Positions 46,558 to 57,006 of a stretch of 64,000 nt of DNA are shown piece after piece. The first letter of the stretch is position 1. Every line of letters starts with the position of its first letter. Source of the DNA: Kitasatospora sp. NBC_00458 (GTDB taxonomy: Bacteria; Actinomycetota; Actinomycetes; Streptomycetales; Streptomycetaceae); NCBI RefSeq assembly GCF_036013975.1, contig NZ_CP107904.1, positions 3,659,001 to 3,723,000 on the forward strand. Direction: 5' to 3'. The notes beneath the pieces were generated by a model, which had not been told where the DNA came from, did not search any database, and saw only the letters and a list, made by a program, of their open reading frames with translations. Position numbers and translations under genes: made by a program.

Positions 46558-47883
46558 TCAGGAAACCTCTGCCCCCGGCGGTTCCGTCAGTGTGACCGCA
46601 CTCACCCCGACCCGGGCGATCCGCCGGCCCTCCACCTTGGCCACCGTCAGCAGCACCTCCTCCCCCGGCCCGGCCGGGATCCGGACCCGGTCGCCGTCGA
46701 CGGGCAGCCGGCCCAGCGCGGCCACCAGGCAGCCGGCCACCGTCTCGTACGGGCCCTCGGGGAGGGTGACGCCGGTCTCCTCGGCGAAGTCGCCCAGGTT
46801 GAGCAGGCCGTCCAGCTCCATGCCGCCGCCGGCCAGCCGGCGGGTGGTGCTCGGCTCCTGGCTGTCGTACTCGTCACGGATCTCGCCGATCACCTCCTCC
46901 ACCAGGTCCTCCAGGGTGACGATGCCGGCGGTGCCGCCGTACTCGTCGACCACGATCGCCAGGTGGTGGCCCTCGCGGCGCATCTCGCCCATCGCCGCCA
47001 GCACCCGCTTGGTGCCGGGCAGCAGCTTCACCGGGCGGGCCAGGTCGCGGACCTTGGCGGCCCGTTCGCCGCGGGCGCCGTACAGGTCGCGGACGTGCAC
47101 GAAGCCGGTCACCGCGTCGTAGCTGCCCTCGACCACCGGGTAGCGGGAGTGCGGCGAGGTGCCCGCCTGCTCGCGGACCTCGGCCAGCGGGCGCTCGGCG
47201 TCCAGGAACGTCACCTCGGTGCGCGGGACCATCACCTCGCGCAGCTGGCGCTCCCCGGCGGCGAACACGTCGGCGATCAACGTCCGCTCGTCGCTGCCGA
47301 GTTCGGTGTTGGCGGCGACCAGGCCGCGGAGCTCCTCGGAGCTCATCGAGCCGCGGCCGGCGGTCGGGTCCCCGCCGAACAGCCGGACCATCAGGTCGGT
47401 GGAGTGGCCGAGCAGCCAGATCACCGGGCGCAGCACCACCGACATGACGTCCACCACCGGTGCCGCCAGCACGGCGATGGAGTCGGCCCGCTGGAGGCCG
47501 ATCCGCTTCGGGGTGAGCTCGCCGAGCACCAGCGAGACGTAGCTGATCACCAGGGTGAGGCCGACCAGGGCGGTGGCGTCGGCCATCCCCTCGGAGAGCC
47601 CGGCCCGGACGAACAGCGGGGCCACCTTGCCGGCCAGCGTGTCGGCCCCGAAGGCGGCGGACAGGAAGCCCATGCAGGTGACGCCGACCTGGACGGCGGC
47701 GAGGAAGCGGTTCGGGTCCGCCGCGAGGTGCGCGGCCCGGGTGGCCCGCCGGGTGCCGCGGGCCTCCAGCGACCGGATCTGGCCCTCGCGCAGCGAGATC
47801 AGCGAGATCTCGGCGACGTTGAACAGCCCGCCCAGGGCGATGAAGACGAGGACGAGCGCGGCGTCCTCGATGGTTTCGTTCAC
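46558..47883 (-). CDS. Hemolysin/CorC-family membrane protein with CBS domains
   Basis: 441 residues. A DUF21 (CNNM) membrane domain of about four helices (1-190; LVFIALGGLFNVAEISLISL) is followed by a CBS pair (about 210-330; MVPRTEVTFLDAERPLAEV, LAIVVDEYGGTAGIVTLEDLVEE) and a C-terminal CorC_HlyC domain. Such proteins are associated with Mg2+/Co2+ transport or efflux. It lies 21 bases upstream of trpS on the same strand. Confidence 0.92.
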   Translation of the reverse strand: MNETIEDAALVLVFIALGGLFNVAEISLISLREGQIRSLEARGTRRATRAAHLAADPNRFLAAVQVGVTCMGFLSAAFGADTLAGKVAPLFVRAGLSEGMADATALVGLTLVISYVSLVLGELTPKRIGLQRADSIAVLAAPVVDVMSVVLRPVIWLLGHSTDLMVRLFGGDPTAGRGSMSSEELRGLVAANTELGSDERTLIADVFAAGERQLREVMVPRTEVTFLDAERPLAEVREQAGTSPHSRYPVVEGSYDAVTGFVHVRDLYGARGERAAKVRDLARPVKLLPGTKRVLAAMGEMRREGHHLAIVVDEYGGTAGIVTLEDLVEEVIGEIRDEYDSQEPSTTRRLAGGGMELDGLLNLGDFAEETGVTLPEGPYETVAGCLVAALGRLPVDGDRVRIPAGPGEEVLLTVAKVEGRRIARVGVSAVTLTEPPGAEVS

Positions 47884-47957
47884 AGCGGGTCAGTGTAGGA
47901 CCGGCCGGTGCCGGGACGGCCGCGTCGCGCCACCGCCCCGGGCGTCGGCCGGTCGTG

Positions 47958-47998
47958 CGACGGCCCGCCGCCTCCGGTGCGGAGGCGGCGGGCCGTCG
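47958..47998 (-). terminator. Terminator of mdh
   Basis: A 19-bp perfect stem (47958-47976 and 47980-47998) around a 3-base loop, GCCTCCG-gtg-CGGAGGC at the tip. It lies 20 bases beyond the mdh stop codon. Confidence 0.85.
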
Positions 47999-48017
47999 GC
48001 GGGCACTGCGGGCGGGC

Positions 48018-49100
<1,083 letters not shown>

Positions 49101-49167
49101 TCAGGGTATCGCAAAGGGAAGCGTACGCCGCGGCCGCGGTCGTGACTGCTCCGTCACAGACGATGAC

Positions 49168-49197
49168 GGCCCCCACCCGGTGGGTCGGGCGGGGGCC
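49168..49197 (-). terminator. Terminator of the DUF3017 gene
   Basis: GGCCCCC-a-CCCG and CGGG-c-GGGGGCC form a GC-rich stem with one mismatch, about 90 bases past the DUF3017 stop. Short GGCGCGTC repeats (49203-49226) precede it. Confidence 0.6.
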
Positions 49198-49202
49198 GGA
49201 AC

Positions 49203-49226
49203 GGCGCGTCGGCGCGTCGGCGCGTC
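49203..49226. repeat. 8-bp tandem repeat, three units
   Basis: GGCGCGTC repeated three times, followed by diverged CGGCTCAGC-like units to about 49290, in the gap between mdh and the DUF3017 gene. Non-coding. Confidence 0.6.
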
Positions 49227-49285
49227 GGCACGGCGGCTCAGCAGCTCAGCGGCTCGGCCGCGGAGCGGCTCGACGGCACGGCGCC

Positions 49286-49705
49286 TCAGCGGCGCGGGCG
49301 CCCGATCAGCTGGCCGATGTTGTCCAGCAGCGGGAGCTCCAGCCACGGGTTGGGCTGGGCCACCAGGGTCAGCAGCACGATCGACAGCCCCAGGAAGGTC
49401 AGCACGATCACGTCGGTGAACCGGCTGCGCACCGCCAGCATGCCGACCTCGGGCAGCACCAGCCGGAGCAGCGCCCCGAGCAGCACCCCGCCGCCGATGA
49501 TCAGCAGCCCGTACTTGAACCCGTCCTCGAAGTCGGCGAACCAGGTGACCGCGAGACCGGCACCGACGACCAGCAGGACCAGCGTTATCGGCCATTGCCG
49601 GACCGGCAGCGCGTGCTCACGGCCCAGCGCCGCCGCCGAGCCCTCGGGGGGCAGGGTTCCGGTCGTCTTGACCGGCCTGCGCCTGGTCCGCCGCGGTTCG
49701 CTCAT
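49286..49705 (-). CDS. DUF3017 membrane protein
   Basis: 139 residues. A basic cytosolic N-terminus of about 35 residues precedes three membrane helices (QWPITLVLLVVGAGLAVTWF, GLLIIGGGVLLGALLRLVLP, VIVLTFLGLSIVLLTLV). It matches the DUF3017 family conserved beside folD in Streptomyces. Function unknown. It follows folD by 18 bases and is probably in the same transcript. Confidence 0.88.
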   Translation of the reverse strand: MSEPRRTRRRPVKTTGTLPPEGSAAALGREHALPVRQWPITLVLLVVGAGLAVTWFADFEDGFKYGLLIIGGGVLLGALLRLVLPEVGMLAVRSRFTDVIVLTFLGLSIVLLTLVAQPNPWLELPLLDNIGQLIGRPRR

Positions 49706-49723
49706 CGTTCTCCGCCCTCGGGG

Positions 49724-50578
49724 TCAGCTGCCGGCGCGGCGCTCGGCCGCCACGACGATGTTGTTCAGCAGCATGGCGCGGGTCATCGGGCCCACACCGC
49801 CGGGGTTCGGGGAGATCCAGCCGGCCACCTCGGCCACGCCCGGGTGCACGTCGCCGACGATCTTGCCCTCGCTGCGGCTGACACCGACGTCCAGCACGGC
49901 CGCACCGGGCTTGACGTCCTCCGGCTTGACCAGGTGCGGCACGCCGGCGGCGGCCACCACGATGTCGGCCTTCCGCAGGTGGTAGGCCAGGTCGCGGGTG
50001 CCGGTGTGGCAGAGCGTGACGGTGGCGTTCTCACTGCGGCGGGTCAGCAGCAGGCCGATCGAGCGGCCGACGGTGATGCCGCGGCCGATCACGACCACCT
50101 CGGCGCCGTCGATCTCGACGTCGTGGCGGCGGAGCAGCTCGACCATGCCGAGCGGGGTGCAGGGCAGCGGGCCCTCGATGCCGAGCGCGAGCCGGCCGAG
50201 CGAGGTCGGGTGCAGGCCGTCCGCGTCCTTGTCCGGGTCCATGAGCTCCAGGACGGGGTTCGGGTCGAGACCCTTGGGCAGCGGGAGCTGGACGATGTAA
50301 CCGGTGCAGGACGGGTCGGCGTTCAGCTCGCGGACGACGTTCTCGACGTCCTCCTGGGTGGCGGTGGCGGGCAGTTCGCGCTGGATGGAGGCGATGCCGA
50401 CCTCGGCGCAGTCGCGGTGCTTGCCGTTGACGTACCAGCGGCTGCCCGGGTCGTCGCCGACCAGGACGGTGCCGAGGCCGGGCGTGACGCCCTTCGCCTT
50501 GAGGGCCGCCACGCGGGCGGCGAGTTCGGACTTGATCGCGGCCGCGGTGGCCTTGCCATCGAGAATCTGGGCAGTCAT
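49724..50578 (-). CDS. folD: Methylenetetrahydrofolate dehydrogenase/cyclohydrolase
   Basis: 284 residues. The catalytic Tyr and Lys are in [28 protein letters not shown] and the NADP-binding [16 protein letters not shown] follow, then the C-terminal [15 protein letters not shown]. It supplies 10-formyl-THF for purine synthesis, linking it to purN and purH nearby. ATG 50578 has only a weak ribosome-binding site. Confidence 0.97.
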   Translation of the reverse strand: MTAQILDGKATAAAIKSELAARVAALKAKGVTPGLGTVLVGDDPGSRWYVNGKHRDCAEVGIASIQRELPATATQEDVENVVRELNADPSCTGYIVQLPLPKGLDPNPVLELMDPDKDADGLHPTSLGRLALGIEGPLPCTPLGMVELLRRHDVEIDGAEVVVIGRGITVGRSIGLLLTRRSENATVTLCHTGTRDLAYHLRKADIVVAAAGVPHLVKPEDVKPGAAVLDVGVSRSEGKIVGDVHPGVAEVAGWISPNPGGVGPMTRAMLLNNIVVAAERRAGS

Positions 50579-51086
50579 GACACCATTCTCCCGGATCGCG
50601 GCAACCGCCCGCGCCACGGCCTCCGCCCCCCGGCGCCGGGCCGCGCACGGGGGCCGGGCGGGCACGGAACGTACGGGTCACATTGCGGTTCCGCCACAGT
50701 CCGGTCCGACGCGCGGGCGCGGCTGGACAGCGCACTGCCGTCCGGTTGACGATAAGCGGGCATTCCCCGCCGCATCCGGCCCGGTGACGGGCCGACGGAC
50801 AGACCCGGCGGGGGCGTACCCGGGGGAAGAACAGAGTGAGCCGACCAGACCGCACCGCGCCGACGACGACCTACCGCCGACGCGGGCCGCAGCCCGCCGC
50901 AGAGCCGTCACGCCTTCTGTTCGCACCGTCCCCGCGGTCATGAGCCGGGGCGCGCGCCGGGCCGTCCAAGCCCCCGGTGTCAGCGCGCTCCGCTAACGTC
51001 CCGTCCGGCCGGCCACCCGATCCGCCGGCTCGTTCCGGGTCCTCCGCTGTCCCGTCCCCACCGTCCCCATCTGCCCGGAGGCATCG
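50579..51086. other. 508-base divergent intergenic region, no gene supported
   Basis: It holds the folD and RDD-gene promoters. A 35-codon GTG frame at 50836 (MSRPDRTAPTTTYRRRG) follows a GGGGGAAGAA stretch, but it is short and basic and I do not call it. No strong palindrome is seen. Confidence 0.5.
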
Positions 51087-51842
51087 ATGAGCTACCCGCC
51101 CGATCCGAACAACCCGTACAACCAGCCGCAGCAGCCCCAGCAGCCGCCGCAGCCCGGTTACGGCTACCCCCAGCAGGCCCCGCCGGCCGCCGGCTACGGC
51201 TACCCGCAGCAGCCGCCGCAGCAGCAGCCCGCGTACGGCGTGCCGCAGCAGCAGGCGTACGGGTACGCGCCGGCGCCGGGCACCCTCCAGGCGAACAACG
51301 GCTACATCAGCATCGCCCAGCTGGGCACCGTGAAGCTCGCCACCATGGGCCAGCGGTTCCTGGCCCGCCTGATCGACGGCCTCGCGGTCAGCGCGGTCAT
51401 CGCGCTGGTCATGGCGCTCGGTCTGGCCAGCGCGCTGGGCATCGTCAAGGAGACCGACGACTGCTCCTCCTACCGCTACGGCAGCGCCTCGTACAACGAC
51501 TGCCTCCAGCAGCAGCAGGACGCCGCCGCCGGCTTCCTCGCCACCATGATGATCATGATCGCCGTGCTGGCGGTGTTCAACCTGCTCTACGAGTGGCTGA
51601 TGGTCTCCTTCGCCGGCGCCACCCTGGGCAAGCTGGCCCTGGGCCTGCGCGTGGTCAAGGAGAACACCGGTCAGGTCCCCGGCCTGGGCGGCGGCTTCAT
51701 CCGCTTCATCATCCCGATCGTCGGCGCCTTCCTCTGCTACATCGGGGCGCTGCTGGTCTACCTGTCGCCGTTCTTCGACAACTCCGGGAAGCTGCAGGGC
51801 TGGCACGACCGTGCCGCCGGCACCCTGGTGATCAAGAAGTAA
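51087..51842 (+). CDS. RDD-family membrane protein with Pro/Gln/Tyr-rich N-terminus
   Basis: 251 residues. The first 75 are a low-complexity P/Q/Y/G segment (YGYPQQ repeats), then an RDD domain starting MGQRFLARLIDGLAVSAV (the R-D pair), with three or four helices and the conserved SFAGATLGKLALGLRVV. The P/Q/Y tails of such Streptomyces membrane proteins may mediate self-assembly. Function unknown. GGAGG precedes ATG 51087. Confidence 0.9.
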   Translation: MSYPPDPNNPYNQPQQPQQPPQPGYGYPQQAPPAAGYGYPQQPPQQQPAYGVPQQQAYGYAPAPGTLQANNGYISIAQLGTVKLATMGQRFLARLIDGLAVSAVIALVMALGLASALGIVKETDDCSSYRYGSASYNDCLQQQQDAAAGFLATMMIMIAVLAVFNLLYEWLMVSFAGATLGKLALGLRVVKENTGQVPGLGGGFIRFIIPIVGAFLCYIGALLVYLSPFFDNSGKLQGWHDRAAGTLVIKK

Positions 51843-51871
51843 CGCCGGTCGGGCGGTAACGCACCCGCACC

Positions 51872-51930
51872 ACGCGACGACGGAGCGGCCCGGCCCCCAC
51901 GGTGGGGGCCGGGCCGCTCCGTCGTCGCGT
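51872..51930. terminator. 29-bp-arm palindromic terminator
   Basis: The arms 51872-51900 and 51902-51930 are perfectly complementary around a single central base, from ACGCGACGACGG to GGCCCCCAC. It is located between the convergent RDD gene and purH, with the purH stop 90 bases away. It is the longest palindrome in the window. Confidence 0.85.
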
Positions 51931-52019
51931 CAGGCCGTCCGGGCGACCGGGTGCCGCCGCCGGTGCCACGGTCACGGCACGGTCCCCGCGCCGGACGGCG
52001 CCGGGACCGTGCCGGAGCG

Positions 52020-53600
52020 TCAGTGGAAGAAGTGCCGGGTACCGGTGAAGTACATCGTCACGCCCGCCTCGGCGGCCGCCGCGACGACCTCCTCGTCCCG
52101 GATCGAACCGCCCGGCTGGACGATCGCCCGGACACCGGCGGCGATCAGGATCGCCGGCCCGTCCGCGAACGGGAAGAAGGCGTCCGAGGCCGCGTACGAG
52201 CCCGCGGCCCGCTCGCCGGCCCGCTCGACCGCGAGCTTGCAGGAGTCCACCCGGTTGACCTGGCCCATGCCGACGCCGACCGAGGCGCCGTCCTTGGCCA
52301 GCAGGATCGCGTTGGACTTGACGGCCCGGCAGGCCCGCCAGGCGAAGGCCAGCTCGGCCAGCTCGGCCTCGGAGAGCGCCTCGCCGGTGGCCAGCGTCCA
52401 GGTCGCCGGGTCGTCGCCCGCGGCGTGCAGCCGGTCGGCTTCCTGGAGCAGCACACCGCCGGAGATCTGACGGACCTCCTGGCGGTTGGCCGGGGCCTCG
52501 GGGGCCAGCAGCACCCGCAGGTTCTTCTTGCGGGCCAGCACCTCGACGGCGCCGTCCTCGTAACCCGGCGCCACCACGACCTCGGTGAAGATCGGGGCGA
52601 TCTGCTCGGCCAGCGCCACGGTGACCGGGCGGTTCACGGCGATCACGCCGCCGTACGCGGAGGCCGGGTCGCACTCGTGCGCCTTGCGGTGCGCCTCGGC
52701 GACGTCGGCACCGGTCGCGATCCCGCACGGGTTGGCGTGCTTGATGATCGCGACGGCCGGCTCGGTGTGGTCGTACGCGGCGCGGCGGGCGGCGTCGGTG
52801 TCGACGTAGTTGTTGTACGACATCTCCTTGCCGTGCAGCTGCTGCGCGCCGGCCAGGCCGCCGCTGCCGTCGCTGTAGAGCGCGGCGCCCTGGTGCGGGT
52901 TCTCGCCGTAGCGGAGCACGCTCTGGCGCTCGTAGGCGGAGCCGAGGAAGGCCGGGAAGGCGTCCTCGCTCCCGGTGTAGCCGGAGGCCTCGAACCAGTC
53001 GGCCACCGCGACGTCGTAGGCGGCGGTGTGCGCGAAGGCCTGCCCGGCCAGGCGCTTGCGGGTCAGCAGGTCGAAGCCGCCGGACTGGGCGGCCGCGAGC
53101 ACGTCGGCGTAGCGGGCCGGGTCGACCACGACGGCCACCGAGGGGTGGTTCTTGGCCGCGGCGCGGACCATGCTCGGGCCGCCGATGTCGATCTGCTCGA
53201 CGCACTCGTCCGGGGTGGCGCCGGAGGCGACGGTCGCCTTGAACGGGTAGAGGTTCACCACGACCAGGTCGAAGGGCTCGACGCCCAGCTCGGCCAGCTG
53301 CGCGCGGTGCGACTCAAGCCGCAGGTCGGCCAGCACACCGGCGTGCACGCGCGGGTGCAGCGTCTTCACGCGCCCGTCCAGGCACTCCGGGAAGCCGGTC
53401 AGCTCGGAGACCTCGGTCACCGGGACACCGGCGGCGGCGATCCGGCCGGCGGTGGAACCGGTCGACACGATGGCGACCCCGGCGGCGTGCAGGCCCTGGG
53501 CCAGCTCCTCCAGACCGGTCTTGTCGTACACGCTGATCAGCGCGCGGCGGATCGGACGGACGTTCTCGGAGACAACGGGCGTGGTGGGGGCGGCGCTCAT
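52020..53600 (-). CDS. purH: Bifunctional AICAR formyltransferase/IMP cyclohydrolase
   Basis: 526 residues. The N-terminal MGS-like cyclohydrolase domain ([49 protein letters not shown]) is followed by the formyltransferase with the KHANPCGIA motif and a C-terminal FFPFADG and GGSIRDEEV. It performs the last two steps of IMP synthesis. ATG 53600 overlaps the purN stop (ATGA), so it is preferred over ATG 53612. Confidence 0.97.
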   Translation of the reverse strand: MSAAPTTPVVSENVRPIRRALISVYDKTGLEELAQGLHAAGVAIVSTGSTAGRIAAAGVPVTEVSELTGFPECLDGRVKTLHPRVHAGVLADLRLESHRAQLAELGVEPFDLVVVNLYPFKATVASGATPDECVEQIDIGGPSMVRAAAKNHPSVAVVVDPARYADVLAAAQSGGFDLLTRKRLAGQAFAHTAAYDVAVADWFEASGYTGSEDAFPAFLGSAYERQSVLRYGENPHQGAALYSDGSGGLAGAQQLHGKEMSYNNYVDTDAARRAAYDHTEPAVAIIKHANPCGIATGADVAEAHRKAHECDPASAYGGVIAVNRPVTVALAEQIAPIFTEVVVAPGYEDGAVEVLARKKNLRVLLAPEAPANRQEVRQISGGVLLQEADRLHAAGDDPATWTLATGEALSEAELAELAFAWRACRAVKSNAILLAKDGASVGVGMGQVNRVDSCKLAVERAGERAAGSYAASDAFFPFADGPAILIAAGVRAIVQPGGSIRDEEVVAAAAEAGVTMYFTGTRHFFH

Positions 53601-54256
53601 GCCGGAATCCATACCTTTCGGTCCTCGATGCGGTGACCCTCGCGGGCCAGCCGGCCCACGACGTCGACGAGCAGCTTGCGCTCGACAGTCTTGATGCGCT
53701 CGTGCAGCGCGTCGCCGCCATCGGCGTGGTCGGCGTCGAGGACCTCCACGACGCCCTGCGCGATGATCGGCCCGGTGTCGACGCCTGCGTCGACCAGGTG
53801 GACGGTGCAGCCGGTGACCCGCACGCCGTACGCCAGCGCGTCGGTCACGCCGTGGGCGCCCGGGAAGGCCGGCAGCAGGGCGGGGTGGGTGTTGACGATC
53901 CGGCCGGCGAAGGCCTCGATGAACCCGGGGCCGAGGATCTTCATGAACCCGGCCGTCACGACCAGGTCCGGCTCGTACGCCCGGACGGAGGCGGTCAGCG
54001 CGCGGTCCCAGTCGGCCCGGTCGGAGAAGTCCTTCACACGGTGCACGAAGACCGGCAGGCCGGCGCGCCCGGCCCGCTCCAGGCCGGCGATGCCGTCGCG
54101 GTCGGCACCGACGGCGACGATCTCCGCGCCGAACTGCGGGTCGGCGGCGGCGTCGATCAGCGCCTGCAGATTGGTGCCGGAGCCGGAGACCAGGACCACC
54201 AGGCGGGCCGGTCCGGGCGTGCGGGGCGGGAAGAGCTGGGCGGGGGCGGCGGCCAC
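53597..54256 (-). CDS. purN: Phosphoribosylglycinamide formyltransferase
   Basis: 219 residues when started at GTG 54256, which has GGAG upstream and gives normal family length; a longer frame to 54409 would add an unsupported leader. Motifs: [30 protein letters not shown] (catalytic Asn, His) and [14 protein letters not shown] (Asp). It uses 10-formyl-THF in purine synthesis. It is coupled to purH by a 4-base overlap. Confidence 0.96.
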   Translation of the reverse strand: MAAAPAQLFPPRTPGPARLVVLVSGSGTNLQALIDAAADPQFGAEIVAVGADRDGIAGLERAGRAGLPVFVHRVKDFSDRADWDRALTASVRAYEPDLVVTAGFMKILGPGFIEAFAGRIVNTHPALLPAFPGAHGVTDALAYGVRVTGCTVHLVDAGVDTGPIIAQGVVEVLDADHADGGDALHERIKTVERKLLVDVVGRLAREGHRIEDRKVWIPA

Positions 54257-54603
54257 TGCGCGATTCTCCGTAGGTCGGGCGCCGTCCGCTGGTACGTCCA
54301 CCGGTGGTGGGGCCACTACGAACGGCAGGTCGAGCGAGGGGGAATTCCGAGGAAACCCGCCGCGACGCGGGAGCCCGGGGAACCCATGCGAGCTGCTGAC
54401 CGTCACCACGATAACGGCTGGTCGGACGGCCTCCGAAACACCCGGTCGGGCTACGCGCGTAGCTGAGACCGGGATCTCGCCGGGCCGCAGGCCCGGCCCG
54501 GTCCGCCCCCGACAGCAGGCCGCCGAAGCCCCCCGCGCACGACTGCGGGATCATAGGGTGGCGCGGGCATCCGCCCCACCGACCGAGAAGGAATGGCCCA
54601 ACC
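54257..54603. promoter_or_regulatory. Divergent region between purN and the DUF4190-like gene
   Basis: The 347-base gap holds the purNH promoter and a perfect CTACGCGCGTAG palindrome at 54451-54462. TGACCGTCACCACGATAACGG near 54400 may contain a -10 element. No gene is supported inside. Confidence 0.5.
54451..54462. promoter_or_regulatory. Nucleoside-motif palindrome upstream of purNH
   Basis: CTACGCGCGTAG, extended to 14 bp by flanking G and C (54450-54463). It lies 195 bases before the purN GTG and 142 bases before the divergent DUF4190-like gene, so either could be the target. Fourth copy of the motif. Confidence 0.65.
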
Positions 54604-55275
54604 ATGAGCAGCGGTGACGACACCGGCGAGCGCAACCCCTTCGCGCCGCCGCCGGCGGATGCCCCGGACCAGCCGTGGCGGCCGCGCACCCCCCGCCCGA
54701 ACGGCGACGCCGACCGGCCCGACGGCCAGGACGGCGAACCGGACGAGCGCCCGCTCGTCCCGCCGCCGCACCCGTGGAGCCCCGGCTACCAGGGCGGCGG
54801 CTGGAACCCCCGGCCGGCCGCGCCGCAGCCCCCCAAGCTCGACCCGAACGACCCGGCCCAGCGCCGGGCCCGCAACGCCGCCCTGGCCGGGATGATCTCG
54901 CTGGTCTGCGCCTTCGCCTCGCTGCACTACGTGGCCCTGTTCGTCGGCGCGCTCGCCGTGTCCTGGGGCGTCTCCGCCATGCGGTCCCCCAAGCCGGCCG
55001 CAGCCACGGCCAACGCCGCGGCCGTCGCACCGGCCGCGGCACCGGCCTCCCGCCCGGCCGAGACCGCCGCGCCCAACCCGCTGACCCCGGCCGCACTGGC
55101 GGGCATCCTCACCGGGGCGATGACCGTGGTCTTCGTCTCCTCGGTGCTCGGCCTCGCCGTCTACTACGACGACTACGTCACCTGTGTCCAGGACTCGCTC
55201 ACCTCCAGCGGCGCCGACGGCTGCGACAAGCTCGCACCGCAGTGGTACGTGGACATCACCAAGAAGAGCGAGTAG
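54604..55275 (+). CDS. DUF4190-like membrane protein
   Basis: 223 residues. A disordered Pro/Asp/Arg-rich N-terminus (about 1-95) precedes two membrane helices ([21 protein letters not shown] and [20 protein letters not shown]), separated by an Ala/Pro-rich stretch. A short extracellular tail with two Cys ([19 protein letters not shown]) may be disulfide-bonded. It is similar to DUF4190-type actinobacterial proteins; function unknown. Confidence 0.8.
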   Translation: MSSGDDTGERNPFAPPPADAPDQPWRPRTPRPNGDADRPDGQDGEPDERPLVPPPHPWSPGYQGGGWNPRPAAPQPPKLDPNDPAQRRARNAALAGMISLVCAFASLHYVALFVGALAVSWGVSAMRSPKPAAATANAAAVAPAAAPASRPAETAAPNPLTPAALAGILTGAMTVVFVSSVLGLAVYYDDYVTCVQDSLTSSGADGCDKLAPQWYVDITKKSE

Positions 55276-55337
55276 GCGGCCGGAACACCGCGGGCGGCCT
55301 CGCGCCGCCGGACGGCGGGCGGGTGGCCGCCCGCGGC

Positions 55338-55392
55338 GGGACCGGGGTGGGGCCGTGGTGGGACCGCGGTGGGACCAGGGTGGGACCGGGAG
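55338..55392. repeat. 11-bp G-rich tandem repeat, five units
   Basis: Diverged units GGGACCGGGGT, GGGGCCGTGGT, GGGACCGCGGT, GGGACCAGGGT and GGGACCGGGAG run head to tail in the gap between the convergent DUF4190-like and PerM genes. No terminator hairpin is seen there, so the repeat may have replaced or disrupted one. Confidence 0.75.
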
Positions 55393-55455
55393 CGCAGGGC
55401 GGCCAGGGCGCGGGTTCGCCGGTGCGGGTCCACCGCGGCCGGTGGCCGCGGCGGG

Positions 55456-56901
55456 TCACTCCGCGTCCCCCGGCCGGCCCGCCAGCCTGACCACAACGGC
55501 GTACGCCCGGGCGCGCAGCAGCAGCACGCCCCGGCGCGCGGTGAGGGTGAGCGCGCCGCCCCCGGCGCCTCCGGCGGCCGCCCGCAGCACCCGGAACCGG
55601 GTCAGCAGTGCGACCGGGACCGCCACGGCCACCACCCAGCCCGCCGCGGCCGGCCCCGCCGTCCACGGCTCCGGCCCGAGCCAGGCCATCCGCCCGCCCG
55701 CCAGCGCCCCGCCCGAGAGCCCGCCGAGCAGCGCAGCACCGCCACCGGTCAGCAGCGCGGCCGCGAGCACCGCCGCCACGGTGGCCGGCGGGTGCCACGG
55801 GAGCGGCCGCGCCGCTGGTCCGGCCTCCGCCCCGGGCGCCTCCGCCGCGGTCACCGGCCGCCCGCCCGCCGCAGCCCGGCCCACCAGCAGCCCCGGGACC
55901 ACCCCCGCCACCGCGGGCAGCAGGCAGACCAGCAGCCGCCAGCCGCCCGCCCCCGGCTCCGGCAGCAGCGCGAACAGCGGAAAGTCCGGCACCGGCCCCG
56001 GCACCGTCCGGGTCGGCGCCGCCACCGCCCCCGCACCCATCGCGAACCCCGGCCCGAGCGCGTACGCCGTACCCCAGAGCACCGCGTTCGGCAGCACCAC
56101 CACACTCAGCAGCAGCACGCCCGCCACCGCCGCCGGACCGCCCGCCAGCGCCGCCGACCGCCCGCCGCCGCCCGCCGCGGCCAGCACCGCCGACGCGGCC
56201 AGCACCACCGCCCCCGACCCGACCAGCCCCGCCCCGGCCGCCAGCGCCGCCGACCGCACCGCCTGCGCACCGCCCACCGGACGGACCGTCACCGGCAGCC
56301 GCGCCACCAGCCGCTCCCACGCACCCGCCGGCAGCCGGAGCGGCACGCCCCGGCGGGCGCCCGCCGCCGTCGCCGCCCCGGCCAGCGCCGCCACGACCAG
56401 GAGGTCCGGCAACACCCGGGCCCGGAACTCCCCCGGCCCGGCACACTGCGCCACCACCCCGACCGCCACCGCGCAGTACCCGGCCCAGACCGCCACCGCA
56501 CCGCCCCGCCGGGCCCGCCCCGCGGCCCCCTCGGCCCCCGACCGGGCCCCCGACCGCGCCCCCGCGCGGTACAGCTGGGCCGTCGCCAGCAGGCCGAGCA
56601 GCAACGGCGTGACCGTCAGCGGCGCCTCCGCCGCCCCCCGCAGCACCGGCGCCCCGTGCCCGAGCAGCCAGAGCGCCCCGGCCAGTCGCACCGCCCCGGT
56701 CGCGCCGTCGTCCGCGTACGGAGTCACCACCCAGAGCCCGAGCACCGGGACGGCGACGGCGGCGAGGCCGAGCAGGGCGGTCCGGACCCCGGCCAGCAGG
56801 GCCGACAGCACCGGTCTGGCGCCCAGTTCGCCCTGCACTTCAAGGATCGGACGGCCCATCAGCTGCGTCATGCGGCTCATCGTGCCAAGGCGACTCGCCA
56901 T
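55456..56901 (-). CDS. Cell-division-associated membrane protein PerM (DUF6350)
   Basis: 481 residues with about 10-12 hydrophobic helices and a repetitive Ala/Gly/Leu-rich composition. The N-terminus LGTMSRMTQLMGRPILEVQGELGARPVLSALLAG is followed by LLAGVRTALLGLAAVAVPVLGLWVVTPYA. I match it to the DUF6350 family, which databases call PerM. In mycobacteria a PerM protein supports division under stress; that role here is inference. It is divergent from the LuxR/sigma-like regulator by 105 bases. Confidence 0.82.
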   Translation of the reverse strand: MASRLGTMSRMTQLMGRPILEVQGELGARPVLSALLAGVRTALLGLAAVAVPVLGLWVVTPYADDGATGAVRLAGALWLLGHGAPVLRGAAEAPLTVTPLLLGLLATAQLYRAGARSGARSGAEGAAGRARRGGAVAVWAGYCAVAVGVVAQCAGPGEFRARVLPDLLVVAALAGAATAAGARRGVPLRLPAGAWERLVARLPVTVRPVGGAQAVRSAALAAGAGLVGSGAVVLAASAVLAAAGGGGRSAALAGGPAAVAGVLLLSVVVLPNAVLWGTAYALGPGFAMGAGAVAAPTRTVPGPVPDFPLFALLPEPGAGGWRLLVCLLPAVAGVVPGLLVGRAAAGGRPVTAAEAPGAEAGPAARPLPWHPPATVAAVLAAALLTGGGAALLGGLSGGALAGGRMAWLGPEPWTAGPAAAGWVVAVAVPVALLTRFRVLRAAAGGAGGGALTLTARRGVLLLRARAYAVVVRLAGRPGDAE

Positions 56902-57006
56902 GCTCCGTGAAGAGGCAAACTGCCGGGGTGTCCCAGATTATTGGCTTATGCGCATTTTCAGACCCTGCCCTCACGCCGCCGCCACCGATCCGGCCCGGAG
57001 CGTCTG

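Noticed and set aside
53597..54409. Longer purN reading frame starting at 54409
   Set aside because: It would add 51 residues unlike the family; GTG 54256 has a ribosome-binding site and gives the usual length.
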